Shown: positions 34,745 to 46,406, numbered from the stretch's first letter. The stretch: DNA of 64,000 bases from Platycnemis pennipes (GCA_933228895.1 OW121852.1:125173544-125237543), one strand, 5' to 3'. Numbers and translations: made by a program. Notes: generated from the letters alone by a model not told the origin.

Positions 34745-36356
34745 ACAGTTGAGCACCCTTAATCCGGGAATCCCTAATCCGAGAACACCCATAATTCGGC
34801 AGTTTTGCTTTGACCAAGTACCCGGTACTTTGTGAAAAATGCAGAAACACTTGACCGAAACCTTGCTTAATAATCTGTCGAGATATTATCCCATTCTTAA
34901 CGTTAAGTTTCCCATTTTGAGATACAGAATAATTTAAACATATTGATTTCTGGCACTTCGTATACACTGGAATTATTCTGCAACTTGAAGAAAGCATATA
35001 AATTTGAAGACATCGCGGAGACTGACTACGACTAATTGGCATGTAGGTGGCATCGACCACTTTCAATGGCGTGCGCATTTTTGATTGACCACTAGACGTA
35101 ATATGATAAAGTGATTTGTTATCTGCTTATGCTTCTCCCTAATCATGCCTAATCTATACAGTTTTGGCATCAGTAGAGGAGTGAGGCATCAGTACAAAAC
35201 GTTAACGATCGCAGAAAAAGTGTAAGTTGTGAAAAATCTTGACGCCGTTGCATCAGTAAAGCTTTTCTCTGAAACATACTGCGTGTGATATTCAACAATA
35301 CAGCACCTTAAGAAGCTGAAATAGAAAATCCTCAACATTTTACCGCCAAAGTGACTCGAAGAAATGGATGACAGAGAGAAAAACTAGGAAAGAAGATTTA
35401 AGTGCTGATTTAGATCGCGTGGTTTCGATAGCGTCGAAGTGAAGGCCTAAGTATTTCTGGCCAAATCCAAATGGATACTATTTCGGAAACAGACGTGATG
35501 TGGGAAATTTCGCGCGCATGGAATAGTATTACACAGTCAGTTCTAAAACACGCGTGGTTTAAACTGTGGCCTGCTTTAAGGTTTGTTGCAGACGATATAA
35601 GTCGGGATTTCAAAGGCTTTCATGTGTCTTTGGATAAAAATATGATGATGGAGTTTGGAAACAGTATCCATAACCCTGAATTAAAGGAAATGGAATTGGA
35701 AAATTTAGAGCAAAGGATAGTTAGCGGCCACGATACTCTCACCACACAACATTTCACAGATGATGAAATCATTGAAATTGTAATTAATAACAAAAAAATC
35801 CGAGTGCGGATGAAGATCGCCTGAAATTGTTGAAGGAAGACTACTATTGATGATTGTCTTTAAGCAATCATCCAAACCGATCGACCGCGACGGTCGATGG
35901 GACGGATGGGCGGCCGTGTGGACGACACACACGCGTTGACATCGCGCTGAATCAGCTGATAACAAACCAAGCGCGGTTGGAAATATGTTGCACGAAGCAA
36001 TGCATAAGAAATATCAAATTCTATATATCCTTTTCCCATAATAATATTATACTTTTAAATGTGCGGCAATACGCTTAGATTCCGTTATTTTCACTCATTG
36101 CGCAACTTGAATACTTTTAAGTAATAACTTTGCGGATTAAGAAACCATTTCTTTCTGATTAATATCAGTGACTTTTTTTAAATAACGTTCAGTAAATGGC
36201 AAACGAAAGTATTTTGTTATGAATAATTGACCCCTTTCAATAAAAACATCCGGACCTCAAAATAGACCAGTTGCCATGCATGACACATACTCCGGTAAAA
36301 TCCCTAATCCGGCATCACTTCGGTCCCGACTGTGCCGGATTAAAGATGCTCTACGT
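34745..36356 (+). mobile_element. pogo/Tigger (Jerky-like) DNA transposon relic
   Basis: Terminal inverted repeats start CAGTTGAGCACCCTTAATCC (34745 on) and, at the other end, read inward as GAGCAT..TTTAATCCGG. Both contain the TTAATCCGG core and a second subterminal CCTAATCCG. TA flanks both ends, the expected target. Inside, a CENP-B/Jerky-like N-terminus is visible in fragments (KTLTIAEKV, DAVASVKLFSETY, about 35195-35285). A DDE-superfamily C-terminal segment follows. The element is about 1.6 kb and internally damaged. Confidence 0.8.
35471..35823 (+). pseudogene. pogo/Tigger transposase C-terminal fragment
   Basis: The frame starting at 35471 reads MWEISRAWNSITQSVLKHAWFKLWP. This corresponds to the helical segment after the DDE core in Tigger/Jerky transposases (an 'AWxS(L/V)T...' helix followed by a W-x-K-L-W-P). 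It then gives an acidic tail (MELENLEQRIVSGHDTLT, TDDEIIEIV). The catalytic triad region itself is deleted or unreadable upstream, so no activity is expected. Confidence 0.7.
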
Positions 36357-38047
36357 ACCAGCTAATGATTCCCCAGCATATTAGTTTCATAGGCATTTTT
36401 CAGTTTCCTGAATTATTCAAAGAGGTATTGAAGCGTTTTAGTGTACATAATTTCATAAAGAAGAAAGAGGGTGTGAAGTTTTCATCTGTAGCTAAGTTTT
36501 AACCAAGATAGTCCATTTATGTATTTGGTGATGTGAACTGTTACCTATGGATTGAAATTGAACCTGATGCACGCATTTGGAGCACATTTAAGTTTTAGTG
36601 ACATATGATAGATCTTCATAAACTACATGAGCGCAGCCAAAATGAGGTAAAATTAACGCCAATACTAACTGTGCCTTAAGAAATGTGAGGATCACATTTT
36701 TTAATCTGCGTATGTCGGATATCAGATCTTTATTTCGTGTTTTAAATGTGCTGAGAATTGAGAATTGCTGCGATGATGTCTGATGGTTTGCCATCTAAGG
36801 CTGTGGATTTTCTGCAGCCATAAATGTTCTTCTTAAGTAGCTGGTACTCTAGTAAGCTGACGGATGGCCTATATTATATTTTTATTGTATTTAATATGTG
36901 CATTGCTTTTCAAAAAATAGTTATGATTAAGTATTCCCGATGTAAAACCTACATGTTACGATGCAAGAACTCTCAATGATGCTGTATAATATGGGAATTA
37001 TTTGTGACTTAATTTATGACATTGCTAAAAATTAATAATATCTACACAGCACTAACACTTCTTCAGCCAAAGCATGACGTATTCATAGCAATTCTTCGAA
37101 TAAAATTTCTGAGGGTATAAAATTAAGTAAAAGTCGAGTTGTCATTGACTTGATTTTACATCGATGTGTAGACCATACATGTTGGTATAGTTGATTATGT
37201 GGGTGTTCTAGTATTTAGTCAAATCACGTACCATATATTAATAATAAGGAGAATCATTGGCTTTAAAATCACCTTTGCGAGAGAGCGTCACTCCCGACAA
37301 ACGAATGACAGCAATCGTCAATAGGGGAAACAACTTATAGGTAAGGATATGTTCGCCCTTTAGAGTAAGTGGGTAATTGGTTGTAGGAAGAATTTTGAAG
37401 GAAACGGAGAAAAGGTGGGGATAAATCTGGCCTTGACATTAGCATACTGTAAATGAATTATGCCAACGGGTCCATGGTTTCAATTCCTAGCTGGAAGACC
37501 AAGTATTGTCCAAATGGACATTTAATTTTTCATGCGACCTCTACATTTAAAATCCCTCAAGGCCAAGGAATTAGTGGAAGTCGATCATTTATTTACTAAA
37601 TTTACCAGAATAATTCATTGTGTTGGGTTGCTTTCAGTCAGAGCTGAATATTAATTAAAATACATATATAATCGAAATTCCATTCTCAATATGTATTGGG
37701 ATGTGTGTTAGCCATGCAAAACTTGTACAAAATTGTGAGAAACAATATTCCATATTGTTTTATTATTTAACAACAGAAAATCCTTTCACAAGAGCAAGAT
37801 GGAGTGACGCTAACGGTATAAAGACTTCTTAAATGTTTACTTCTGATTCTCATTAAAAAAATATTGCGATTATAACAAATATTTATAAATACCTAGTTGG
37901 GTATACGAATGTCAAATTGAAGTATGGAACCCAGTTTCCTTTCAAACAATTCATGTTTCTGGTTAAGTAAAACAGCATGATCTTTGGGCATTTGGGGCAA
38001 TGCTCTAAATACTTTCGTGGATTCAATGAAAAGGTCTAAAGATTTTA
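36357..38047. other. Non-coding AT-rich DNA, nothing recognised
   Basis: No coding similarity, RNA gene or clear repeat. Ends at a hairpin-type inverted repeat. Confidence 0.5.
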
Positions 38048-38270
38048 TGTACTTAACGAAAAGGAAAACTCCAATGGCCGTAATGTTTGATGCACCCAAT
38101 GTGGTGAGGAAGGGTAGGGGAATTTGACCACACAAGAAAGAGTCACTCAATGATTGTGTGCCTGATTTTGTGAATCTTTCTTGGGTGGTCATAAATTCCC
38201 CTTCCCTTACTCACCACATTGGGTGCGTCAAACAATACGGCCATTGGAGTTTTTCTTTTCGTTAAGAACT
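38048..38270. repeat. Inverted repeat, arms about 90 bp, spacer about 35 bp
   Basis: The left arm (38048-38140) carries ACTCCAATGGCCGTA and GCACCCAATGTGGTGAG. The right arm (38176-38270) carries their complements CTCACCACATTGGGTGC and TACGGCCATTGGAGT, extending to CGAAAAG/CTTTTCG. Arms differ at few positions. It may be a folded-back element or an intrinsic hairpin RNA source. Confidence 0.88.
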
Positions 38271-38397
38271 ATCGTGGAGTATACCATTTTAGGTAACAAT
38301 AAGTACTTGGCATTCCCTCGGGTGTCTGCAAGCGTTGTTATCACATCAGTGAGAGAGCTGCGACCAAAGCCCATTCTCCGAGACTCTTTGGTACAGT

Positions 38398-38530
38398 TCC
38401 TTGTAATGGCAAATGTTATCACTTTTGACATTTGCCGATATCGGTAGCCAATATCGGATTGACCTATAAGTGATATGTGACGGTGTAAAAATGATATTGG
38501 GCCGATATCATGATGCTCCGTGGGGAAGGC
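38398..38530. repeat. Dispersed repeat with GATATTGGGCCGATATC, inverted copy at 40019-40160
   Basis: The segment from AATGGCAAATGTTATCACTT to ATCATGATGCTCCGTGGGGA is repeated in inverted orientation at 40019-40160 with very high identity. The left copy lies outside the hAT element and the right copy inside it, so they are separate insertions or one was moved. The near-palindromic core GATATTGGGCCGATATC also recurs, with variants, at 40170-40186, 40237-40253 and 41339-41355. Confidence 0.85.
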
Positions 38531-39327
38531 TAGGTGGAGCGGAGTACAAAAGGGACCGACGGACCGGGAATTATATGCCCACACGTCTCCACATTCATGT
38601 ATCCACTTTATTCGTCAAGATGGACGATTCTTCGTCAAGATGCACGATTCCTACAGTTAAAACCAATTTATTTGTTTTAACTGTATTAATCGTGAGATCA
38701 GACCTGATCAGGATTTAAAACATCTCATTTCCTTACCCAAATTTTCATATCCGAATCGAGGGGTCAGAAGGTTGTTTAGCATGACACTCCCGCAGGGGCG
38801 GATTAAGCATCAAATTTGGGGGGGGGGGGTTAAGACCTGGGTCCGGGGAGTATGGAATATCCCCAATCCCCCCCTCCCCCCCGGGAGAGAGGGGAGTTCT
38901 CCCGCGTAAATTTTTTAAAATACCCATTTTTTACGCATTTTGGAGCCTAAAATTTCATTTGTATTTTTAACAACAGATGAAATTGCACAATTTCAGACAT
39001 TTAAGAAGTTTAACATTGAAGAAGAAATAAAAAGCAAACTTGAAGTTTAAAATAATTATAAAATATTGTTTCATACAAAAAAATGTGAAAAAATTTCATT
39101 GGAAGAGGTTTACAGTGATGATAAGCACATACATAAAAGTTAAAAACTATCTGTTTAAATAAGGGCTTACTAAAAAGTTGGAGTTGGGTGCTAATATTGC
39201 TGTACGGTATCATCAGTATCATGAAACAAAAGAATTTATAGAAAGTCAACTCATGATCAGTTTTTTTCAAATTACGCAAGTGGGAAAATCTAGAAAATAA
39301 TAATGTTGTTAGCGCATGTTAAAAAAA

Positions 39328-39641
39328 CCGACATCTGAGGTAATTTGCGCTATTTAGGATAGGGTGGTATTGGGTAATAGTAGAAGTTTTCAGAAAACGG
39401 AAGAAGGGTGTTGAGAAACCCGGTGTCGGCATTAGCCTACTCTTAATGAAAGGCGCCAAGGGGACCACGGTTTAACGTCCCATCCTACGGACGGAGTACT
39501 GGACTTGAAATGCCCTCCACTAGGCACTCAAGTGGGGACCGGTTTTCCACTGAAAAATCTGCCACTGCCAGGAAATTAACCCGGGCCCTCGAGATGAGAG
39601 GCCAGAACTCTAGCCACCACACCAACCCGATCCCATTAGTC
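39328..39641 (-). mobile_element. tRNA-derived SINE, copy 1
   Basis: Read on the minus strand, the head starts near 39641 with GGTGTGGTGGCTAGAGTTCT (A-box-like TGGCTAGAGTTCTGG). It continues to a B-box-like GGTTAATTTCC, then a body ending near 39328. The same body and head are found at 44702-44945. It interrupts the hAT transposase fragment. Confidence 0.75.
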
Positions 39642-39960
39642 GGTTGTTTATTTCTAAAGATGGTTCATTGTATGTTAGTAAAAAGTCTTTTCCATTGTCA
39701 ACTGCACATGCATGGAATCGGTTTTCCTCGTTAGTGGTGAGGTCACCTTTTTCTCCTAAGAGATTATCAAACTTTTTAAGGGGTTCCTTAACTAATTTCC
39801 TAAGTGGAGTCACGTTGTGGTGGACACTTTCTAAGCCAGATGAAAAAATTACACAATATTTACAGTATAGCCCCCTGTCTTTATGAGACAGCAAAGGCCA
39901 GTGGAACTTGTCAATATGCGATCTCTGTGCGTATATATTTTGTAGGCTTTCCTTTCTTCA
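39642..39960 (-). pseudogene. hAT transposase fragment with TTF-type zinc-finger start
   Basis: The minus frame reads HKDRGLYCKYCVIFSSG, then PLKKFDNLLGEKGDL and HACAVDNGKDFLLTYNEP before running into the SINE. The 'S-H-K-D-x-G-L-Y-C-K-Y-C-V-x-F' start and 'F-H-x-x-A-V-x-N-x-x-x-F-L' spacing are those of the TTF/ZMYM1-like zinc finger of hAT transposases. Only about 85 residues of N-terminal part survive; the DUF4371 and dimerisation regions are missing. It lies inside the TIR-bounded hAT and is plausibly its own coding remnant. Confidence 0.75.
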
Positions 39961-40652
39961 TTACTTCGTTATGAGGGAACTGGTAGTCTAAAGGAGGAGT
40001 CCACGGTTTCTGCAACAACGTAGCCTTCCCCACGGAGCATCATGATATCGGCCCAATATCATTTTTACACCGTCACTTATCACTTATTGGTCAATCCGAT
40101 ATTGGCTACCGATATCGGCAAATGTCAAAAGTGATAACATTTGCCATTATAAAAATGACATTTGCTGACGATATTGGGCCGATATTAATTTGATGATAAA
40201 AAGACATATGTCACCACTATACAGTGGCATAAAAATGATATTGGGCCGACGTATATTTGATATTATCATGGACTGATTTTTCATTAACATGATATTGGGA
40301 TGATTTAATAAGTAAAATAGCTAAAATGTATCCTGGATAAACATGTTACAAATATTTATAATAATGGGTGGTCGTAAAAATAAATTGCGATGGAAAAAGA
40401 AGTTGCGAGTTAGTTTCGATCTAAGTTTGTTCACATTGAGAACCCTGCATTTTATCCCTGACCCAACTCTCCTTATTCAGAAAAGGGTAATTTTAAGCGT
40501 TTATGATAGTAATAAGACACCTACTTTACTCGTAACCGAACTTCCCTTACTGAAAGATACGTAATTTTAAGCGTTATCATTGTATTAAATATTTCAAACT
40601 CGTTTTCTGTTGAAGTTATTGAAGTTATAACCCAATGTGGGGGGTTCACATT

Positions 40653-40754
40653 AATTGCCATGCGAAAAAATTCACCTGGACCGGGAATGTAACCACGGAC
40701 CTTTGGCTTCTCTGACCATTAAGCTACCCAGGATCCCTAATTCGCATGGCAATT
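40653..40754 (-). repeat. tRNA-like sequence between 14-bp perfect inverted repeats
   Basis: AATTGCCATGCGAA (40653-40666) and TTCGCATGGCAATT (40741-40754) flank a 74-bp segment. On the minus strand that segment contains an A-box-like TAGCTTAATGG, a B-box-like GGTTACATTCC and CCTGG/CCAGG ends. At about 58 nt it is too short for a normal tRNA. It is best read as a tRNA-derived SINE head or tRNA pseudogene. Confidence 0.65.
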
Positions 40755-41855
40755 TTACCGAGTTTCAAGGTACTAGATATTGAGCCCTCGCGGTCCATCA
40801 AGGATGGCAATGCAAGGGAGAAAGGGATTCAAAGACGCCACGGCCAAAGGTGAACCCCATCCAGCGCTAAAAGCGCTTGACGATAAATGTAGGATATTCC
40901 AAGCCTGCCGCGTGAACGGCAATTTGTAAGCAAACATCGAATCCTTACTAATTCTGAAAATTCAAGCGATATGGAGTGGAAGCGAAACATGATAACACGG
41001 GCTCGTGTTTTTTCTTTCTGTGTTATCGAATCCTTAAATAGCCATATTTCTTATTTTATATGTAGGCCTCTAAATGGTTTCTGATGTTCTGACCAATCAC
41101 AAATTTTTGACTTTCTTCACTCTGACGTAGCGACGTCAGAGAGGAATATTATATTATTAGTCAGCAATATTAGTCAGCTCAGCTGACATCATATTTGCAT
41201 CGGAAAACGATATCTATTAATTATCAATTTAAGATACGATCGACGATATCAATTTTACATCGGAGAAATGCATCATTTGTGTTATTTTTATATCGTAATT
41301 ATCATCCGATGTTAAAACGACATTGGTTACGTCAAAATGACATTGGGCCGACGTATAACTGCCATACGATGCTGCTTGCGTCTTACAGTCTTCCACTCAT
41401 CCTCCCTATTTTTTCTTTTTCCTCGCCGATGAAACATTTCAGGGGGGGTCTAACCCCCCTGGCTACTCGCCTGGTGGTTTCATTCGGTTCCAGCAGATAG
41501 TAATACCTGCGTAAGGATGTCCTAATTCATGCACCCTTTTGGGTTAGCCAGTTAAATTTTAGGCACCCAAATCCATTCTCCAGAATGCCTATCGAGTTGG
41601 GACACAGCCTCTTTTATTTTTGAGCTTGTTTTTTTCAGTAGGGAGTGCTACACTCTACGATAAATACAACTCAAACTTCTCTCACGTTTGGGACTTGTAG
41701 CCATGCATTTGCATATACACTCCCTTTACTCCTTTTCAAGGATACAAAAAGTATGAAACTAATAAAAATTAAAAATTTTTGATAAAATTTGGGGGGGGGG
41801 GGGCGGTCATGACCCCTGTGACCCCCCCCCCCCCTAATCCGCCACTGCACTCCCG

Positions 41856-44146
41856 TTAATCCAGTACTGTCCTGCCCTTGCGGTCCCAGTCTAATATTTA
41901 AAACATGGAATGGAATAATTCTGTTGTAATATAAATAATTCTAATAATGGGTGGAATAATTTTGTTGCAATAAAATATATTTTTCCCAAAATTTTCTGAA
42001 ATGGCGTGTTTCAATACATTAAAGGTCAATGATCAGAGTGAATGGCCTCAACAGTAAAATGTCCTAAGTAGGTCACATAAAATAACAATAGAAAGTTCTA
42101 TATTTTAGATTTTCAATGGGGCTTAAACTTTTTCTCTAATGCATTTAGAAAAAAATATACAGCCATTCATATGTATGCTAGATCATAGTTTATTCAATAG
42201 ACATATCATCCAGCTTTCCGGACACGACATCCAATGTAATAGAGAGGATGAACGAGTACTATGTGGAATTCACAAACCTGCAAGTTGCACAGTGGGGCAA
42301 AAACCCAAAAAGTGGCCAAAATTAATACCGCTTTTATTTCTACACCACCTTATATTACAAGGATGTTATAGCAGTTACATGATGTATTGAATTCAAATTT
42401 TAAGTAATATTTGCTGTATTTTTGTTGTTGTGGTTTTAAGAACGCCATTTAGCCAAACGATTGAGCGTAACAAATTTAAAATATATTTTAGATTATTGCT
42501 CCTAAGGTGGAGCGCTCCTATACTATTCTTTAGAATTTAAATTGGAAATTTATTTTTCTGTATGTATGATAATTAGTGATATAACAGATAATTTGCTTTT
42601 AAGAGAAATGGTATGAGTAAAATTAAACAATATTCGTTGTTTCTTAGTATCTTTTATTATCAGAATCAGAATTTGACTATTTTGCGATTAAAACTTAAAG
42701 TGAACTGGAGTGAATTTATTCATAGTTTTATTGTTAACATATCTATTAACATGAATGCACTATCTTGAATGCACGAAAACTAAGTATACACAATGCTTAA
42801 GTGATTATAAACGGAAAATATATATTTCTCATTTCCAGATTCATCATCCGATTCAAGTGAGGAATCCTAACGATTAATGTTTTAGAGGTTTGAAAGTAAT
42901 GGGGAAACTAATACGTCCAGGGCCTCAATACTGAGGGTGTTTTTTTGTACGGTGCTGCTATACGGTGGAGATGATTGGGTCTGGTGTGACCAACAGCCAC
43001 TCGAAAATCGTTTCCATAATTATTTCCCGCGAATGCTATCCAGTAAACTCCTCGTGGAACTGTTAGAAGTGCTGATTGCACGCCTCTTGCACTTCTTCGG
43101 ACATTTGCCAAATAGGCAGTAAGGCATTAGCTATGATCTCAATAGTCATTGAATGTTATTGGACATCTTATCAGCCATAGATTTCAAACATTCAGCCAAC
43201 TCGTTTCATTAGTTGCTCTGGATACGAAATACCCATGAATATATAGCACTTTTCGGCAGTATTTTTAATACGCTTCAATTGTTTTCTTTTTAATACTACA
43301 TGATGCAACTCACTGAGCCTTCTGGAGCAAGGCAAATTTCAATACCCGCTCTCTTTCGCACTACCCCCTGCTCATCCTCTCCCAATTTCTCTCCTTCAAT
43401 GTATTCCATTCATTAGCCAGGTCCTTACTATTTTCGGCAACATCACCCACCTTGGACTTCCCACTCCATGTGCTTCAAAATATTGTTAAATGCTGCGTGT
43501 ATTATTGGACTAAATATTAAATGTTGATTTTTTTTCATAGTACAACTAAGAATGCCTAAGCACTTACAGAACTTAAGTTCAAAAGTTAGAGTAATGGACC
43601 AAATGGAAATAATGGGTGCTCTGAAACTAGTTCGGTATGCTCTTTTTTAACTTTATAGCTCGGTCGGGCAGTTAGGGGCAGTAAATTACTTAGATATCCA
43701 TTAGTTAACATCTTCACCAATAACTGGATCACATATCTCGATGCAACACTGCGCAAAACTGAATTTTTTCATTACTTAAAATATAGGTATTTTTAGGTGA
43801 AATTCAAAATAACAGTTCCACTTGGAACATTTGAAAAGTTTAGACTTACGATTTTTAAATCAATTTTTGAAATAAAAATTCTAAATATCATAACATCCAT
43901 GGGTTGAATCCAACAAAAAATTTGAAATAAGTATAATCACTTCGTTGCCGAGTTGACGTGAAGTTGGCCTTCGGTTTTTATGTTTAAGCCCGAATAACTT
44001 CCAACCTATAGGATCGTGTTTCAACCCTGAATTTTTTGCGAATGTGTATACCTACGAATTAGGTAAATGCATGTTACTGAAGCTCAAATATTAATCTATC
44101 CAACCTACGGTTACAAAAAAATCTAATTAAAAACTTTATTTTTTTT
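41856..44146. other. Non-coding AT-rich interval, no gene recognised
   Basis: Open stretches at 42139-42390 and 42908-43122 show no domain. No RNA gene or clear repeat seen. Confidence 0.5.
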
Positions 44147-44355
44147 AATTTTGGCCCATTTTTGGTATTTCGCCCCACTGTGCGCTGGGAGGACAGTTAC
44201 TTTCCAGGGCCTCCTTAGGTTTCCCAGGACTTTTTACGGGAACCCCAAGCTGTGTGTGGCTGGGGTATGAATGAAGACCAATTCCGGAAATCGAACCTTG
44301 TTTCCCAGAAATTTCACCATAATAATTTGCACACTGAGCTACTAACTCAAAATTC
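44147..44355 (-). mobile_element. tRNA-derived SINE, second family
   Basis: On the minus strand from about 44355: GAGTTAGTAGCTCAGTGTGC (A box TAGCTCAGTG) and GGTTCGATTTCCGGAA (B box), followed by a body ending near 44147. Spacing of the boxes fits a tRNA head. It differs from the SINE at 39.3/44.7 kb. Confidence 0.65.
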
Positions 44356-44701
44356 ATCGTAAAAAAAAGATAATTATCAATTTTTCAAGAATTTCAATTC
44401 AGTTTAAAATACATACGATTGAGCTTGACGTGACTCATCTACCGACATTTGAGACATTTGTCAAATGCATTTCCTTAAAAAGCAGCGTGCTTGAAATATT
44501 AATGTAGGATATATTATAGTCGTTTATATCATTTCCTGAGTCACTATGAAAACTGAGTTAAAAAAAGAATTATATTAAATTCTTTGGTGTTCTACCATTA
44601 TTCCATGTATGAAAACGCGAAAATTTGATTCATATGCAGCAAGATGTTCAATAGAATTAATCCTAAGTAGGCGAATTTAAGTTAGTATATCAAGGGAGGC
44701 G

Positions 44702-44945
44702 ACCGACAGCGGATGTCATTTGCGCCATTTAGGATAGGCGGGTAATCGAGAAATGGTAGGAACAATATGGTAACGCAGGAAGGTTGGAGAGAAACCGTCC
44801 TTTTCTACGGACAGAGTACTGAACCTGAAATGCCCTCCACTAGTAAATCAAGTGGACCGGTTTGCCAATGAAAACTCTGCCAATGCCGGGAATCAAACCC
44901 GAGCCCTCGAAACCACCACACCAATCCGATTCGTCACCCGATTCC
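44702..44945 (-). mobile_element. tRNA-derived SINE, copy 2 of the first family
   Basis: Shares with 39328-39641 the phrases GCGCCATTTAGGATAGG, CGGACAGAGTACTG and GAAATGCCCTCCACTAG, and the tRNA-like end; on the minus strand GGTTTGATTCCCGG is the B box. It interrupts the upstream homology between the two precursor-gene copies and is absent from the other copy. Confidence 0.75.
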
Positions 44946-45349
44946 TGACGAATTAAAGATAATACGCCGGGTACATGTTGAATCCAGGAAGTCAATTTTT
45001 TTTAAATCAGTTCACACGTGGAATACTTTCTTGATGTACCACTTCAATATGACTTAATACCATGAATCGAGTATTCGAGCTGCAAACAATTTTTTTATCA
45101 CCGGAAACGCGGAAACAAACACTAGAGGCTTGTTTTTACCACGCATAAGAACAAACACAACAACAAGAACGAGGAAGTTTTTTGAACTGTTTATATCGAA
45201 AAACAAGAAATCCTATTTCTAAAGTATCGCAAGCAATGACGATTACTAGCGAACAATCATAATAAGGTACATAATTATCAGAGAAAAATTGACGACCGTA
45301 TAAAACTTATGCGGTGATCAACTTCCGGGTGCTCAAGATGGATAATGCC

Positions 45350-45357
45350 TATAAAAG
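45350..45357 (+). promoter_or_regulatory. TATA box of the plus-strand precursor gene
   Basis: TATAAAAG, 75 bases before the start codon, so transcription should begin near 45380. The whole proximal promoter (about 45300-45431) is nearly identical to that of the paralogue on the other strand. Confidence 0.8.
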
Positions 45358-45431
45358 CACGTTCCGCTTCCTTCCACTTCATACCGTCGAGATCTCACTC
45401 AGAGCTTCCCTCGCATCCGTGTAACGACAAT

Positions 45432-46179
45432 GATCACACGCAGCTATAGCATCGTCCTACTGCTCCTCCTCTACGCAGCAGTGTCCACCGCTCATCCACG
45501 TAAGTCAGTCTTAGATACTTTCCTAACATTAATTAGTGTGCCCTAGGTACACTGATAATTTTAAGCGGTGCTATTTTTAATTAGAGAAGAACAGGAAAAC
45601 CACTATAAGATTGCTGATTATCCGGCAATACTAATCCCCTAATGCTTTCATGACATAAAAAAACGCATTAGAATTTTCTCAAATCAGCATGTAAAAACTT
45701 TTATAGGCATTTAAACCCAAACAAAAAAAACATTCAAATATAAGAATGTTTTTGTCAATCTATCGAAATGATTCCTGTCAGAATCATTGGACTAATTAAT
45801 GTATTGCATTCTAGCTGATGATGCGGGCAGGCGACTGCAGATAGAAGATGCGACATCCGAAAATAAAAATACCTATTCTGATGGCAAGACGATTCAACAT
45901 GGCTTATATTTGAGCAAAGGCGAGCAGGATAAAGAAAAATTGACTACAACCACCAAGGAGCCCCCAACTGAAGAAGAGAATCAAAAATCAGAGGAGGGAA
46001 GTTCACGCAATCGACGTTACACAGCTGGAGTCGGACCCACCCCTTCAACTACAACACGAGACACTTCAGGGCTTGAGGGAGAAACAACCCAAGGCGGATC
46101 AACGAGTGCAGGAGTCGACGGTGAAGGCACGCACACGGCAATCACCCGAGAGGCTTCGTGTAATGAAGGAAGTCGTTAA
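45432..46179 (+). CDS. Secreted Thr/Gly-rich precursor with one furin-type site (short paralogue)
   Basis: Two exons: 45432-45501 and 45815-46179, with a 313-nt phase-1 intron (CCAC|GTAAGT ... TTCTAG|CTGATG), giving 144 residues. Exon 1 encodes a classic signal peptide (MITRSYSIVLLLLL, then YAAVSTA). The secreted part starts with an acidic, Asn/Glu-rich region (DDAGRRLQIEDATSENKN...), a Lys/Thr/Glu segment (KEKLTTTTKEPPTEEENQK), and RNRR at residues 88-91, a furin-type R-x-R-R site. A 53-residue Thr/Gly/Glu-rich tail follows (TTTRDTSGLEGE, TSAGVDGEGTH), ending in a single Cys. No known domain is recognised; Thr clusters suggest O-glycosylation. It is the single-repeat relative of the five-site gene on the minus strand at 60.9-62.3 kb. 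Start and splice sites are supported by exact conservation in that paralogue. Function is unknown; a mucin-like or peptide-hormone-like secreted product is inference. Confidence 0.85.
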
Positions 46180-46400
46180 ACTAAATGAGTGAAGCACACG
46201 CTCCGATTGCAACTTCTTTGGGCAGGGGGTCAATTGGGTGATCATTATGGGGCATTTGATTTTCAGAATTGGAACTATCTTGTCCTTTTGTAACTTATAG
46301 TAACCTAATTTATTGTTTGTTCACTATGAATGAGAATATATTGTAGTGTTCATTGCGTTCACGGGGTCTCTCCATTTATGAAGTGTAGGGTTTTTTTGCC

Positions 46401-46406
46401 AATAAA
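46401..46406 (+). terminator. Polyadenylation signal of the plus-strand precursor gene
   Basis: AATAAA about 220 bases after the stop codon, followed by a GT-rich stretch. It is the first canonical signal downstream of the coding region. Confidence 0.6.

Larger units (their letters stand above)
38793..41847. mobile_element. hAT-type DNA transposon, 3,055 bp, with 8-bp target duplication
   Basis: Left end CAGGGGCGGATTAAG and right end CTAATCCGCCACTG are hAT-like terminal inverted repeats. They are flanked by an exact 8-bp direct repeat CACTCCCG (38785-38792 and 41848-41855). Runs of G and C lie just inside both ends (G12 at 38818; G13 at 41791 and C13 at 41822). The interior holds a SINE, a short hAT transposase fragment on the minus strand, a copy of the GGGCCGA repeat and a tRNA-like hairpin. 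No full transposase is present, so it is non-autonomous or a decayed autonomous copy. Confidence 0.88.

Noticed and set aside
35880..35898. ATCGACCG-CGA-CGGTCGAT hairpin as a regulatory site
   Set aside because: Short, isolated, and inside a decayed pogo element; nothing connects it to a gene.
37893..38192. 99-codon minus-strand ORF as a gene
   Set aside because: Half of it lies in one arm of the 38.05-38.27-kb hairpin and the rest shows no recognisable motif.
40667..40740. Functional tRNA gene
   Set aside because: A- and B-box-like motifs are present, but the cloverleaf is too short (about 58 nt) and no anticodon arm of normal size can be drawn.
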